From positions 173,604 through 237,603 of the forward strand of contig PENC01000010.1 in assembly GCA_003674045.1 (NCBI GenBank): 64,000 nucleotides of DNA, in the 5' to 3' direction. This DNA is from Streptomyces griseocarneus. GTDB taxonomy: Bacteria; Actinomycetota; Actinomycetes; Streptomycetales; Streptomycetaceae. The notes below the pieces were generated by a model. The model did not search any database. It saw nothing but the letters and a program-made list of their open reading frames with translations, and had not been told where the DNA came from. Within the stretch, counting starts at the first letter, position 1. Every line of letters starts with the position of its first letter. Positions 50,227-58,584 of this stretch are shown here, in pieces. Both the position numbers and the translations under genes were made by a program.

Positions 50227-53103
50227 CTAGGTGAGCGGGCGCGGGGGGAAGTCGAAGGCGGCGGGGGGCACGGTGACGCCGTAACCGCGCAGCTGGTGGG
50301 CGCGGGTGAGGACGGCGGCGCCCTCGAGAAGGTTGCGGGCGATCTGGACGACGGTGCGGCGGGCCGGGTCGGCGAGGAAGCTGTCCGCCGTCCAGCGGTT
50401 GAAGGCGCCCATCGCGGGACCGCACCAGATCTGGTAGTCGGCGCGGCGCTCGGTGTGGCCGTCGATGGCCCAGCGGCTGGAGCGGCCGAGGTACCAGCGG
50501 AAGACGAGGGCCATGCGGTGCCGGAGGTCCGACTCGGCCCGGGCCGCCTGGCCGGGGTCGCGGCCCTGCCAGAAGTGGCGTGTCTCGGCCCAGACGGTGT
50601 CGAACGGGGCCTGGAGGATGTCGCGTTCGACGAGGGCGCGGTCCTGCGCGGGAACGGCGTCCCAGGAGGCGTGGTCACGGTAGAGCTCGTGGAGGCGGGT
50701 CGCGCGGCCGGCGAAGAGCGTGCCGCGGCGCAGGACCTGGAGCCTGACGCCGAGTTCGAACATGTCGGCGGCCGGGGCCATGGTGACGTCGGCGACGTCG
50801 GCCGCGGCGAGCATCGCCCGCGCGTCGTCGGAGAGCCCGGATTCGACGGCGGCCTGATTGACGGAGCCGGTGAGGACGTAGGCGGCGCCGAGGGCGAAGG
50901 CGGCGGCCACGGCGGCGGGGGTGCCGAGGCCGCCCGCGGCGCCGACGCGGACCGGCCGGTCGTAGTCGTGGGCGCGGGCGAGGGCGTCCCGCAGGGCGAG
51001 GACGGCGGGGAGCAGGACGGTGAGAGGGCGGTTGTCGGTGTGGCCGCCGCTGTCGGCCTCGACGGTGATGTCCTCGGCCACGGGCACGCGCGCGGCCAGC
51101 CGGGCCTCGTCCTCGGTGAGACGGCCGTCGTCGACGAGCCGGCGGAGGAGGGCCTCGGGGGCCGGGGACAGGAAGGCGCTCGCGACCTCGGGGCGGGAGA
51201 CCTTGGCGAAGACGCGGGTGCGGCGGTGGACGCGGCCGTGCGCGTCGCGCCGCAGCCCGGTGGCGGAGAGGCGCACGACGGCGGGGGTGAGCTCCATGAA
51301 CGCCGAGGCGGAGACGGCGGGCACCCGGTGCCGGAGCAGGAGGCCGGCGACGCGGTCCTCCAAACCGGGCTCGGCCGGGGAGTGGATGAGGTTGACGCCC
51401 CAGTTGGGGCGGGTGCCGAGCCGGGTGGTGAGCTCGTGCACGGCGCGCTCGACGTGGTCGGGATCCAGGCCGGCGGCGCCGAAGAAGCCGAGGAGCCCGG
51501 CTTCGGCGAGAGCGGTGACCATGGTGGTGGTGGCGATGCCGTTGGCCATCTCCCCGGCGATATAGGGGAAGAGGGTGCCGTGGGCCTCGGCGAAGGAGCG
51601 GTCACCGAGCCACTCGGGGCGGAGCGGGGGAAGGGTGCCCAGGAGCGGGATGCCGGTCCGTCCGGCGGCGGGTGCGGCGGAGCCGCCGAGGGCCAGGCCG
51701 ATACGCCCGTCCGGGGCGGCGACCAGATGGGCGGGTTCCCTGACGTTCGGGACGTACGGCAGGACGTCGTCGGCGGTATAGGCGGGGGGCCGGTCGCCGG
51801 GGTACCAGAGGGCGCGGTCCGAGCGGGCCGGAGCCTCCTCTTCCGTCGGCGCGGGCCCGGGGCGGTCCGGGGCGTTGGACGCGGGCTGCGGCTCGGCGGG
51901 CAGGAGCCGGGGTGTCGCGGGCTCCTGGGGCGGACTGCGCCTCGCGGGGCGGGGCGCGGGATCCATCCCGGCGAGGAGATAGGGGAGGTCGATGTCGGGG
52001 GGCGGGGGCAGGTGGCCGAGCAGCCGGCGGGCCGCGGTGTCGTCGAAGCGCCGCCGGTGGCGCAGGTAGGGGCTGAAGCCCGGGTAGAAGTCGGACATCC
52101 GCTCCAGCTCGGTGGCGTCGTGCACCGTGCCTTCGTGCAGCTCCAGGCGTACCGGGAGGAAGTGCTCGAAGAGCCGGACCAGCACGGTCACGGGGGTGTC
52201 CCGGGGATGGACGACGTGAAAGGTCGACACCCCCGGGCCGTGACAGCGCTCGGCGAGCAGGGCCATCGCGACGGCGGCCCAGTCCACCGGCAGGAAGTTG
52301 AGATGACCGTCGCCGCGGCCGGCCATACGGACGAGCGGATGTTCCCCGGGCGCGGGGCCGGAGCCGGACGCGGCGACCGCCTCCAGGCCGGACCTGGCGA
52401 CGTCGCCGATGACCTGCAGCGTGTGGCCGGGCAGGTCTTCGCGCGGCGGCCGGTCGCTGACCAGAATGCTGGGGCGGAGGATGACGGCGGGCCGTTGGTG
52501 GCGCCGGGCCCAGGCGTGGACGAGCAGTTCGGCCTCGTACTTGGACTGTTCGTAAGAGTTCTCGAATCCGTGTTCGTCCGTGAGGTCGCGCTCGTAGGCG
52601 ACGCCGTCGCGGCGGGAGCCTGCGACGAAGGCGGTGCTGACGTGGTAAAGACGCGGGGAACGCCGACCGGTGCCGGCGAGCTCCAGGACGTGCCGGATGC
52701 CTTGTACATTGACGGTGCGCAGGCTCGCGAGGTCGGCGTTGAGCCGGATGTCACCGGCGCAGTGCCAGACGGCGTCCACCCGGTCGGCCAGGTCCCGGAA
52801 GCGGTCGGGCGGGAGCCCCAGGCGGGGCAGGGAGATGTCGCCCTCCACGACCCGGACGCGTCGGCGGAGGCGGTGGAGCAGGGTGTCGGGGGTGCGCAGG
52901 GCGGCCAGGACGGTGGCGAGGTGGTCCTCGACGCCGCGGGGCCGGGGGCGGGCCAGCACGGTGACCTCGGCGCCGCGGCGCAGGAACTGCACCAGCAGCC
53001 GGCTGCCGAGGAATCCGGTGGCACCCGTCAGTGCGATATGCACGGCCCAGTTCTCCAGAGGGAGGAGGAATTCGCGGCGGGAAGTGTTCCGGTCCTCGCC
53101 CAC
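50227..53103 (-). CDS. Thioester reductase fused to PfaD-type enoyl reductase
   Basis: This 958-aa fusion has an N-terminal half (about 20-370) that is an NAD(P)-binding thioester-reductase/male-sterility domain. That half contains ALTGATGFLGSRLLVQFL, VWHCAGDIRLNADL, HVSTAFVAG and YEQSKYEAELL, and would release an acyl-ACP as aldehyde or alcohol. After a Pro-rich linker (about 380-430) comes a PfaD-type FMN enoyl reductase (about 440-950). Its landmarks are EMANGIATTTMVTALAEAGL, NLIHSPAEPGLEDR, ADSGGHTDNRPL and VRVGAAGGLGTPAAVAAAFA. It starts at GTG 53103 with GGGAA seven bases upstream; GTG 53043 would start right at the Rossmann strand. It is the first gene of the operon, and an AT-rich patch at about 53,120-53,165 may be the promoter. 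Confidence 0.88.
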   Translation of the reverse strand: MGEDRNTSRREFLLPLENWAVHIALTGATGFLGSRLLVQFLRRGAEVTVLARPRPRGVEDHLATVLAALRTPDTLLHRLRRRVRVVEGDISLPRLGLPPDRFRDLADRVDAVWHCAGDIRLNADLASLRTVNVQGIRHVLELAGTGRRSPRLYHVSTAFVAGSRRDGVAYERDLTDEHGFENSYEQSKYEAELLVHAWARRHQRPAVILRPSILVSDRPPREDLPGHTLQVIGDVARSGLEAVAASGSGPAPGEHPLVRMAGRGDGHLNFLPVDWAAVAMALLAERCHGPGVSTFHVVHPRDTPVTVLVRLFEHFLPVRLELHEGTVHDATELERMSDFYPGFSPYLRHRRRFDDTAARRLLGHLPPPPDIDLPYLLAGMDPAPRPARRSPPQEPATPRLLPAEPQPASNAPDRPGPAPTEEEAPARSDRALWYPGDRPPAYTADDVLPYVPNVREPAHLVAAPDGRIGLALGGSAAPAAGRTGIPLLGTLPPLRPEWLGDRSFAEAHGTLFPYIAGEMANGIATTTMVTALAEAGLLGFFGAAGLDPDHVERAVHELTTRLGTRPNWGVNLIHSPAEPGLEDRVAGLLLRHRVPAVSASAFMELTPAVVRLSATGLRRDAHGRVHRRTRVFAKVSRPEVASAFLSPAPEALLRRLVDDGRLTEDEARLAARVPVAEDITVEADSGGHTDNRPLTVLLPAVLALRDALARAHDYDRPVRVGAAGGLGTPAAVAAAFALGAAYVLTGSVNQAAVESGLSDDARAMLAAADVADVTMAPAADMFELGVRLQVLRRGTLFAGRATRLHELYRDHASWDAVPAQDRALVERDILQAPFDTVWAETRHFWQGRDPGQAARAESDLRHRMALVFRWYLGRSSRWAIDGHTERRADYQIWCGPAMGAFNRWTADSFLADPARRTVVQIARNLLEGAAVLTRAHQLRGYGVTVPPAAFDFPPRPLT

Positions 53104-53304
53104 AGCAGTTCCCGCTCACGCTGTACAGATGAACATATACGGCAATTTGGCGACTTTTTCAGATCTGCGGCGCGGTGTGGCGGGGCGGAGGAGGCGGGGG
53201 CGGCCAACATTCGGGCGGCCGGGCGGCCGGGCGAAGCCGGTGGGCCGGACGAGTGATCAGGACGGTGCCGCTGCCGCTGTGTCCCGTGCGGCGCGGCGGC
53301 TCGT

Positions 53305-53589
53305 TTACCGCGCCGTGAAGGTCAGGCAGTCCGCGGCATCCTGGAGGGCGGCCACCGTGATGCCGGGGGCCTGGCATTCGAGGCCGACGTTGTGCATGCA
53401 CCCGGACATCTTGCAGGCGCCCACCCGGCCCAGGGCCGAGGCGTCACCGCCCTTGGTGGGATGCACGAAGTACGTGTCGCACTGGGCGCGAGTCGCGTCG
53501 CCCACGGTGATGGCCAGCGCGTGGCAGGCGCTGTCCTCGTTGTACGCGCACTCGGCCACTTCGCATACGCTCACCTGGGGCATGTCCAC
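53305..53589 (-). CDS. DUF1540 (double Cys-rich) protein
   Basis: This small protein of about 94 aa has two copies of the four-Cys DUF1540 motif: CEVAECAYNEDSACHA with a later Cys, and CKMSGCMHNVGLECQAPG with a later Cys. The eight Cys could bind one or two metal ions. Function unknown; the family is common in actinobacteria and firmicutes. I prefer the GTG at 53589 since GAGGAG lies six bases upstream; ATG 53583 is the alternative. It stands alone 200 bp upstream of the lipid-synthase operon on the same strand. The 213 bp upstream of it, to the next gene, holds nothing clear apart from promoters. Confidence 0.8.
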   Translation of the reverse strand: MDMPQVSVCEVAECAYNEDSACHALAITVGDATRAQCDTYFVHPTKGGDASALGRVGACKMSGCMHNVGLECQAPGITVAALQDAADCLTFTAR

Positions 53590-53802
53590 GATGCTCTCCT
53601 CGACGGGTGCGCGGCGTACGATCCGTTCCCGGCGATGCCTTCCTCCGCCGTCGCGGCACGACACCGTGGATCACGTCCTTTCACCCGGAAGCCGGGAGGG
53701 CGGGTGCTCCGAGCGGCGCCCCCACAAAAACCCCTGTTCCCGCCGCGCGGCCGGGACGCCGGATTACCGTGGTCGCCGTCGAGGCAGTGAGGGGAGACCG
53801 AA

Positions 53803-54156
53803 GTGGAAACGTACTTCATCGCGGCGATGTGCGACGTGCACGCCGACCGGGAGGCCGAGTTCAACGAGTGGTACGACGCGCGGCATGTGCCGGAGCTGCT
53901 GCGGCTGCCGGGGTTCCGGTCGGTGCGCCGCATGATACTGACGGAGTATCAGTTCCCGACCGGGGGGTCCAGCCACACCGACGGCCACTATCGCCATCTG
54001 AGCCTGATCGAGATCGAGGCCGATGATCTGCAGGCGGCACTCGCGGGCCTGGCCGGGCTGGAACGCGGGCCGGTGGAATCGTTCCTGGTGTCGGGGCGGG
54101 TGATGACATCGCTGTACCGACAGCACTCGTACGCGGCGGCGCAGAGCCTTGCCTGA
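53803..54156 (+). CDS. Small dimeric alpha/beta-barrel-like protein
   Basis: This 117-aa protein resembles ferredoxin-fold dimeric proteins of the EthD/DUF4286 kind. FNEWYDARHVPELLRLPGFRS, near residue 20, is the characteristic helix and strand, and YRHLSLIEIEADDLQAALAG is the second repeat. Relatives act as small oxygenases or cyclases or have no assigned role. The GTG start has GGGGAGACC upstream. It is monocistronic and converges on the HxlR gene with a strong hairpin in between. Confidence 0.6.
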   Translation: METYFIAAMCDVHADREAEFNEWYDARHVPELLRLPGFRSVRRMILTEYQFPTGGSSHTDGHYRHLSLIEIEADDLQAALAGLAGLERGPVESFLVSGRVMTSLYRQHSYAAAQSLA

Positions 54157-54219
54157 GCGCTCCGCTGGAAGTACAGCACGTCATCTGCGGGCGTGTCGTG
54201 GCCGGTCGCGCGGTTCCCC

Positions 54220-54236
54220 GCGCCCCTTCGGGGCGC
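54220..54236. terminator. Strong hairpin between convergent genes
   Basis: GCGCCCC-TTC-GGGGCGC is a perfect 7-bp stem with a 3-nt loop. It lies between the stops of the small barrel protein (54156) and the HxlR gene (54269). Confidence 0.75.
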
Positions 54237-54268
54237 TGCCGAACCGCACCGGACTTCGCCGAGCCCGC

Positions 54269-54646
54269 TCAGACGGTCCGGCGGTCGTACTCCTCCCGGG
54301 CCGCCAGCAGTGCCGGCATGTGCTGCCGGGCCCACGCGGCCGCGGCGTCGAGCGGTTCGAGCAGGGTGCGGCCCAGCGGGGTCAGGGTGTACTCGACCCG
54401 CAGCGGCACCTCCGGGTACACGGTTCGTTCGATCAAGCCGTCGCGCTCCAGCGAGCGCAGGGACCCGGTGAGCACCTTGGTGGTGATGCCGCGAAGCGGA
54501 ATCTGGAATTCGGAGAAGCGGCGGGGTCCGTCCTCGAGGCAGCGGATGATTGCCGCAGACCATTTGTCGCCAATTTTGATGGGCATCGCGTTGGACGGGC
54601 ACGCAGGGTCGAACATATCCGGACTCAAGGTGCTGATCATTACCAC
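54269..54646 (-). CDS. HxlR-family regulator
   Basis: This 125-aa winged-helix regulator has the HxlR signature: KIGDKWSAAIIRCLEDGPRRFSEFQ, GITTKVLTGSLRSLERDGLI and PEVPLRVEYTLTPLGRTL. The N-terminal Cys (DPACPSNA) is typical of HxlR members that sense quinones, aldehydes or oxidants. The GTG at 54646 or ATG at 54640 starts it; no strong ribosome site is seen. Divergent from the NAD(P)-binding protein, it probably controls that gene and the SDR that follows. Confidence 0.92.
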   Translation of the reverse strand: MVMISTLSPDMFDPACPSNAMPIKIGDKWSAAIIRCLEDGPRRFSEFQIPLRGITTKVLTGSLRSLERDGLIERTVYPEVPLRVEYTLTPLGRTLLEPLDAAAAWARQHMPALLAAREEYDRRTV

Positions 54647-54663
54647 AGGCTAACCAGGTATCG

Positions 54664-54693
54664 TTGAAGTAACAAGCCCGGCGTCGCTAGCCT
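54664..54693 (+). promoter_or_regulatory. Putative promoter of HxlR-controlled genes
   Basis: TTGAAG (54664-54669) and TAGCCT (54688-54693), 18 bp apart, fit a housekeeping-sigma promoter directed at the NAD(P)-binding gene. The overlapping GTTGAAGTAAC stretch would be a fitting HxlR site. Based on pattern only. Confidence 0.45.
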
Positions 54694-54742
54694 GCCATTC
54701 GGCATATGAGTTTCCGACAATGTGGACGGGAGCAACACCGGC

Positions 54743-55393
54743 ATGAAGAGCATCGTCGTTTTCGGCGCCGGCGGGCGGGCCGGCACCGCCGTGGTCACCG
54801 AGGCGCTGCGGCGCGGCGCGCGGGTCACCGCGATAGTGCGCGACCCGGAGAAGTACAAGGCACTCGGCGGCCTCGGGGCGACCGTCGTGGCCGGGGACGT
54901 GCGTGACGCGGCGTCAGTGGCCACCGTCGCGGCCGGGCACGACGCGGCCGTGCACGCGGCCGCGCCCAGTGACGCCGAGCCCACCGAGTTCTTCGTCGGC
55001 GCGGCCAACGCGCTGCTGGACGGCTTGGGCAAGGCCGGCGTGAGTCGGCTGGCGACAATCGGGCTGGCGGCGAATCTCGAGGTCGCCCCGGGCGTGCGGA
55101 TGATGGACACACCCGACTTCCCGGCCGAGTACCGGCCCTTCGCCGACGCGCACGCCGCCGCTCTGGGCGTCCTCCGTGCCGCCGCCGGCGGCGTGGACTG
55201 GGTGGTGCTGACGCCGCCGGTCATGTTCGACCCCGACGGTCCGCGAACCGGCGCCTACCGGACGGGCGGCGACTCGATGCTGGCCAATGACGAGGGCGTG
55301 AGCCACGTGTCGTACGCGGACTTCGCGATCGCGATCGTGGACGAGATCGAGAGCCCGAAGATCCACCGCGGGCGGACCTCGGTCGCCGACTGA
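54743..55393 (+). CDS. NAD(P)-binding (NmrA/SDR-like) oxidoreductase
   Basis: This 216-aa atypical SDR starts immediately at the cofactor loop, KSIVVFGAGGRAGTAVVTEA (GxGGRAG). It continues with VVAGDVRDAASVATVAAGHD and DWVVLTPPVMFDPDGPRTG, as in NAD(P)H-binding proteins paired with HxlR regulators. The usual catalytic YxxxK is not evident, as in related NmrA-like quinone reductases or redox sensors. The start is ATG 54743; GTG 54722 is in frame. Likely role: reduction or sensing of quinones under HxlR control, an inference from the pairing. Confidence 0.82.
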   Translation: MKSIVVFGAGGRAGTAVVTEALRRGARVTAIVRDPEKYKALGGLGATVVAGDVRDAASVATVAAGHDAAVHAAAPSDAEPTEFFVGAANALLDGLGKAGVSRLATIGLAANLEVAPGVRMMDTPDFPAEYRPFADAHAAALGVLRAAAGGVDWVVLTPPVMFDPDGPRTGAYRTGGDSMLANDEGVSHVSYADFAIAIVDEIESPKIHRGRTSVAD

Positions 55394-55449
55394 ACCGTCA
55401 CGACCCGTGGGACAGCCGCGCCGATGCCGCAGGGAAGAAGGGAACGGGG

Positions 55450-56232
55450 ATGCCGGAATCCTGGACCGACCGGGTCGTGCTGATCACCGGCGGAGCCGGC
55501 GGCATCGGCGCGGCCGCGGTCCGGCGCTTCGCCGGTCTCGGTGCCCGCGTGGTGCTGGCCGATCTGGACGCCGAGCGCGGCGCGAAGATCGCCGCAGGGA
55601 CCGGCTCGGTGTTCGTGCCCGCCGACGTCTCCACGCTCGCCGACAACGCGCGGCTCGTCGACGCGGCGCTGGACCGCTTCGGCAGGCTCGACATGGTGTG
55701 GTGCAACGCCGGCGTCCTGTTCGGCGGCGCCATCGGCCCGGACTTCGACGCGGCGGCCTACCGGCGGCTGGTCGCCATCAATGTGGACTCGGTGGTGTTC
55801 GGGGTGCAGGCGGCGCTGCCCGCGCTGCGCGAGACGGGAGGGTCGGTCCTGGTCACGGCCAGTACCACCGGTCTGCGCCCGGGCGGTGACGTGTTCTATT
55901 CGGCGTCCAAGCACGCCGTGGTCGGGCTGGTCCGCTCGCTCGGGCCGGCGCTGGCCGCGGACGGGGTGCGGATCAATGTGCTGTGTCCCGGGGCGGTCGA
56001 CACCCCGCTGATCGCCGGTCGGCTGGCCGCCTGGCGTGCGGCCGGTGTCGCGGTGGCCGAACCGGACCTGGTGGCCGACGCGGCGCTGACCGTGCTGGCC
56101 GACGGCGGGACCGGACGGGCCTGGGTGGTGCTGGAGGACAGTGGCGTGGCGCCGTTCGAGTTCGCCGACATCGTGGTCGAGGGCGAGAAGCGGGTGGTGC
56201 TGCCGCAAGCCCGCGGTTCCGACCCCGTGTGA
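55450..56232 (+). CDS. Short-chain dehydrogenase/reductase
   Basis: This is a classical SDR of 260 aa with cofactor loop LITGGAGGIGAAAVRRFAG, the VWCNAGVLFGG motif, catalytic Ser in VLVTASTTGLRPGG and YSASKHAVVGLVRSLGPAL, followed by INVLCPGAVDTPLIAG. The Asp after the second strand (LADLDAERG) favours NAD(H). It lies 56 bp downstream of the NAD(P)-binding gene and is probably in one HxlR-controlled transcript. It is followed by a very strong terminator. Substrate unknown. Confidence 0.9.
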   Translation: MPESWTDRVVLITGGAGGIGAAAVRRFAGLGARVVLADLDAERGAKIAAGTGSVFVPADVSTLADNARLVDAALDRFGRLDMVWCNAGVLFGGAIGPDFDAAAYRRLVAINVDSVVFGVQAALPALRETGGSVLVTASTTGLRPGGDVFYSASKHAVVGLVRSLGPALAADGVRINVLCPGAVDTPLIAGRLAAWRAAGVAVAEPDLVADAALTVLADGGTGRAWVVLEDSGVAPFEFADIVVEGEKRVVLPQARGSDPV

Positions 56233-56242
56233 GCACGTGGTG

Positions 56243-56274
56243 GGGCCGCCGAACCCTCGTCGGTTCGGCGGCCC
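56243..56274. terminator. Bidirectional 13-bp hairpin terminator
   Basis: GGGCCGCCGAACC and GGTTCGGCGGCCC (56243-56255 and 56262-56274) form a perfect 13-bp stem with a 6-nt loop. It lies between the convergent SDR and oxidase genes. Confidence 0.85.
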
Positions 56275-56300
56275 GTCGCGTTCTCCGCGGTCAGTACCGG

Positions 56301-57938
56301 TCAGGCCGGTTCGACCGACAGCGTGTGCCGGAACGCGTTCGTCGGGTCCCAGGCGGACTTGATCTGCCGCAGCCGCTGGTAGTTGTTCTTGTAGTAGATC
56401 GTCGACCAGGGCACGCCGGAGGAGTTCCACGCGGGGTCCAGCAGGTCGGCGTCCGGCCAGTTGATGTAGGAGCCGTCGGTCTGGCCGCCCGGCGTCGGAA
56501 CGCCGCCGGTCGTGGCGAACAACTCCTGATAGAAGGTGCGTATGTATTTCCGGTTGTCCGCGTCCGTCGCCGGGTCGGCCCAGTAGTTCGAGATCGCCAT
56601 CAGCGCCATGGAGTCGCGGTGCGACGAGGCGTTGGCGTCCGCCGGCAGGGCATTGATCTGCCCGCCGTAGGTGGAGATGAAGAACACCGCGGGGTTGGTG
56701 TAGGTGGTGTCGTTGAGATGGTTGTACGCGGTCTTGGCTTGCGCGGCGGTCAGCGGTTGGCGCAGGTAGGCGCCCTTGGTCACGGTGCGGATCTGGTCGG
56801 AGGGTATGCCGAACGCGGAGGACAGCGGCGGCAGGTTGATGGTGTGGTACAGCCAGGCCTGGTTCTCCTGGGTCGTGATGGCCGGCGCCGGGACACCGGC
56901 GATGACCTGTTTGACGAAGGCGTCCAGCAATGGGCGACTGCCCGGCTTGGACGGGTCGAGCACGCCGGTCAGTGTGACCGAGCCGATCGCGTGGCTGAAC
57001 CCGACCAGCAGGCCCATCAGCGGCGCGGTCGGCGTACCGGGGGCGCTGTTCCTCGCGGTCCAGGCGGTGAAGTTGCCGACCAGCGTGGCCCAGGACGCCG
57101 CGTCCAGGTCCGACCACCGCCAGGTGGCGGTGGTGGTGGTCAGGCCGGTGGGGCTCGGTGGCAGCTGCAGCGTCGGGTCGGTGCCGGTGGCGCCCGGCGA
57201 GCGCAGCCAGTACCGGGTCACGATGCCGAAGTTCCCGCCCCCGCCACCGCAGCAGGCCCACCACAGGTCGCGGTTCGGGTCGAACTGGCCGTTGGTGGCG
57301 ATGACGCTGCTGGCCATGCCGTTGCGGCCGACGACCACCACCTCGACGGCGCAGACATTGTCCGCGACCAGGCCGTACTGGCGGGACAGATAGCCGTATC
57401 CGCCGCCGGTGATGTGGCCGCCGACACCGACCGTGGGGCAGGAGCCGCCCGGGATGGTGACGCCCCAGCCCAGGTCGAGGGTTTTGTAGACGTCACCGAG
57501 CAGCGCGCCGGCCTCCACTTCGAAGGCGTTGAAGATCGTGTTGAAGCTGACCGCGTTGAACTCGGACAGGTCGATGACCGTCTGGATCGCCGGATCGTCG
57601 GCCAGGCCGGCCAGGCCGTGGCCACCGCTGCGGACCGCGATCCGCTGCCCGGCGGCTTGCGCGGCGTTCACGGCCCTTACCACATGGTTGGTGTTGGTGG
57701 GGAGCACGACGTTGTCCGGCTTGCCCACGTAGAGCCGGTTCTGGCCGCGCAACAGCATGTCCGGGTAGCGCTTGTCGGTGGGAGTGATCACGACCGGGCC
57801 GAAGGGGCTGCCGGGCGGTGCGTCGGCCTGCAGGGCTCGGGCGGTCTGTGCCTCGGCCACCGCCCCGCGGGACAGCAGGCCCAGCGCCGTCGCCGATCCG
57901 GTGGCAGCGAGCAGACTTCGTCGTGTCAATGGTGACAT
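56301..57938 (-). CDS. Tat-exported BBE-type FAD oxidase, bicovalent flavin
   Basis: This 545-aa oxidase has a twin-arginine signal: TRRSLLAATG then a hydrophobic stretch and a likely cleavage near AVAEAQTA. The VAO FAD domain has AVRSGGHGLAG (His-107) and IPGGSCPTVGVGGHITGGG (Cys-167). The 60-residue spacing equals that of the cytosolic paralogue at 22.9 kb and implies double covalent flavin. The C-terminal BBE end (YYKNNYQRLRQIKSAWDPTNAF) is intact. Export fits a cofactor loaded in the cytoplasm before Tat transport. It would oxidise a sugar, alcohol or polyketide outside the membrane; the substrate is unknown. It faces the SDR across the strong hairpin. Confidence 0.92.
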   Translation of the reverse strand: MSPLTRRSLLAATGSATALGLLSRGAVAEAQTARALQADAPPGSPFGPVVITPTDKRYPDMLLRGQNRLYVGKPDNVVLPTNTNHVVRAVNAAQAAGQRIAVRSGGHGLAGLADDPAIQTVIDLSEFNAVSFNTIFNAFEVEAGALLGDVYKTLDLGWGVTIPGGSCPTVGVGGHITGGGYGYLSRQYGLVADNVCAVEVVVVGRNGMASSVIATNGQFDPNRDLWWACCGGGGGNFGIVTRYWLRSPGATGTDPTLQLPPSPTGLTTTTATWRWSDLDAASWATLVGNFTAWTARNSAPGTPTAPLMGLLVGFSHAIGSVTLTGVLDPSKPGSRPLLDAFVKQVIAGVPAPAITTQENQAWLYHTINLPPLSSAFGIPSDQIRTVTKGAYLRQPLTAAQAKTAYNHLNDTTYTNPAVFFISTYGGQINALPADANASSHRDSMALMAISNYWADPATDADNRKYIRTFYQELFATTGGVPTPGGQTDGSYINWPDADLLDPAWNSSGVPWSTIYYKNNYQRLRQIKSAWDPTNAFRHTLSVEPA

Positions 57939-58584
57939 GAGAGATCCCCCGTGTGGAAAAGATGATCAAGAAGCTTGTCGTGTGGTGGCCGAGCCGTTCG
58001 GAGCCGGGGCATGGACGGCGCGATCCGTATGGGGGCGTGCGGCTGCCCGCAGGCGACAGCACAGTGCCGGGCGCCGGGCGAACAGCGGAAGTGACGGCGA
58101 GACCGGCCCCATGACCCATCAGGAATCAGCCGCGACGGATCGTCGCCCGCAAAGAGAAATCCGCCGCAAATCGCCCGCTCGCCATCTGGGGTATCACCCG
58201 AGAATGACTGCCACCGCGGGTCGCGATATGCAGGAATCGATAGACGTGCGCCCCCGTTTCTTTCATTTCCCGCACCCCGGTACGGGAATCCCCCGTTCCC
58301 CTTTTTCCCGGGTCAGCCCAAGCTAACGAAGGCTGGTTTCTGCCACAACCTCCGACCGGCCCCAGAAAAGCCCCAGAATCCAGGCGTCGGTGCACCCCTT
58401 GTCGTGGCTGAGCCCCGGCGGACTATGGGGTTAATTAAGGGCTCGGATACGGCCCATGCGTGGTTAGCGTGGGAACCGGCGTCGAGCGATGCGCGAGGCG
58501 CCCTCCAGCGGCACGCGAGGCAACGGCCCGGCAGACGGGTCCGGTGGCACGCGAGGCGATGGCTCAGCAGACGGGGGGACCGGA
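57939..58584. promoter_or_regulatory. Divergent non-coding region with AT-rich octamer and 36-bp duplication
   Basis: About 650 bp separate the Tat oxidase and alcohol dehydrogenase genes. It holds an 8-bp TTAATTAA at 58431-58438, exceptional at this GC content. A possible promoter (TTGTCG 58399, ACTATG 58422) lies just upstream of it. Two consecutive 36-bp units (58510-58545 and 58546-58581) each begin GGCACGCGAGGC. The second ends just before the dehydrogenase GTG. No gene was recognised here. Confidence 0.5.

Noticed and set aside
50193..51605. Continuation of the PfaA-like reading frame upstream of 50192
   Set aside because: It is antisense-free but out of frame within the TR-PfaD gene; the translation is low-complexity Ser/Pro/Arg and a ribosome site precedes ATG 50192.
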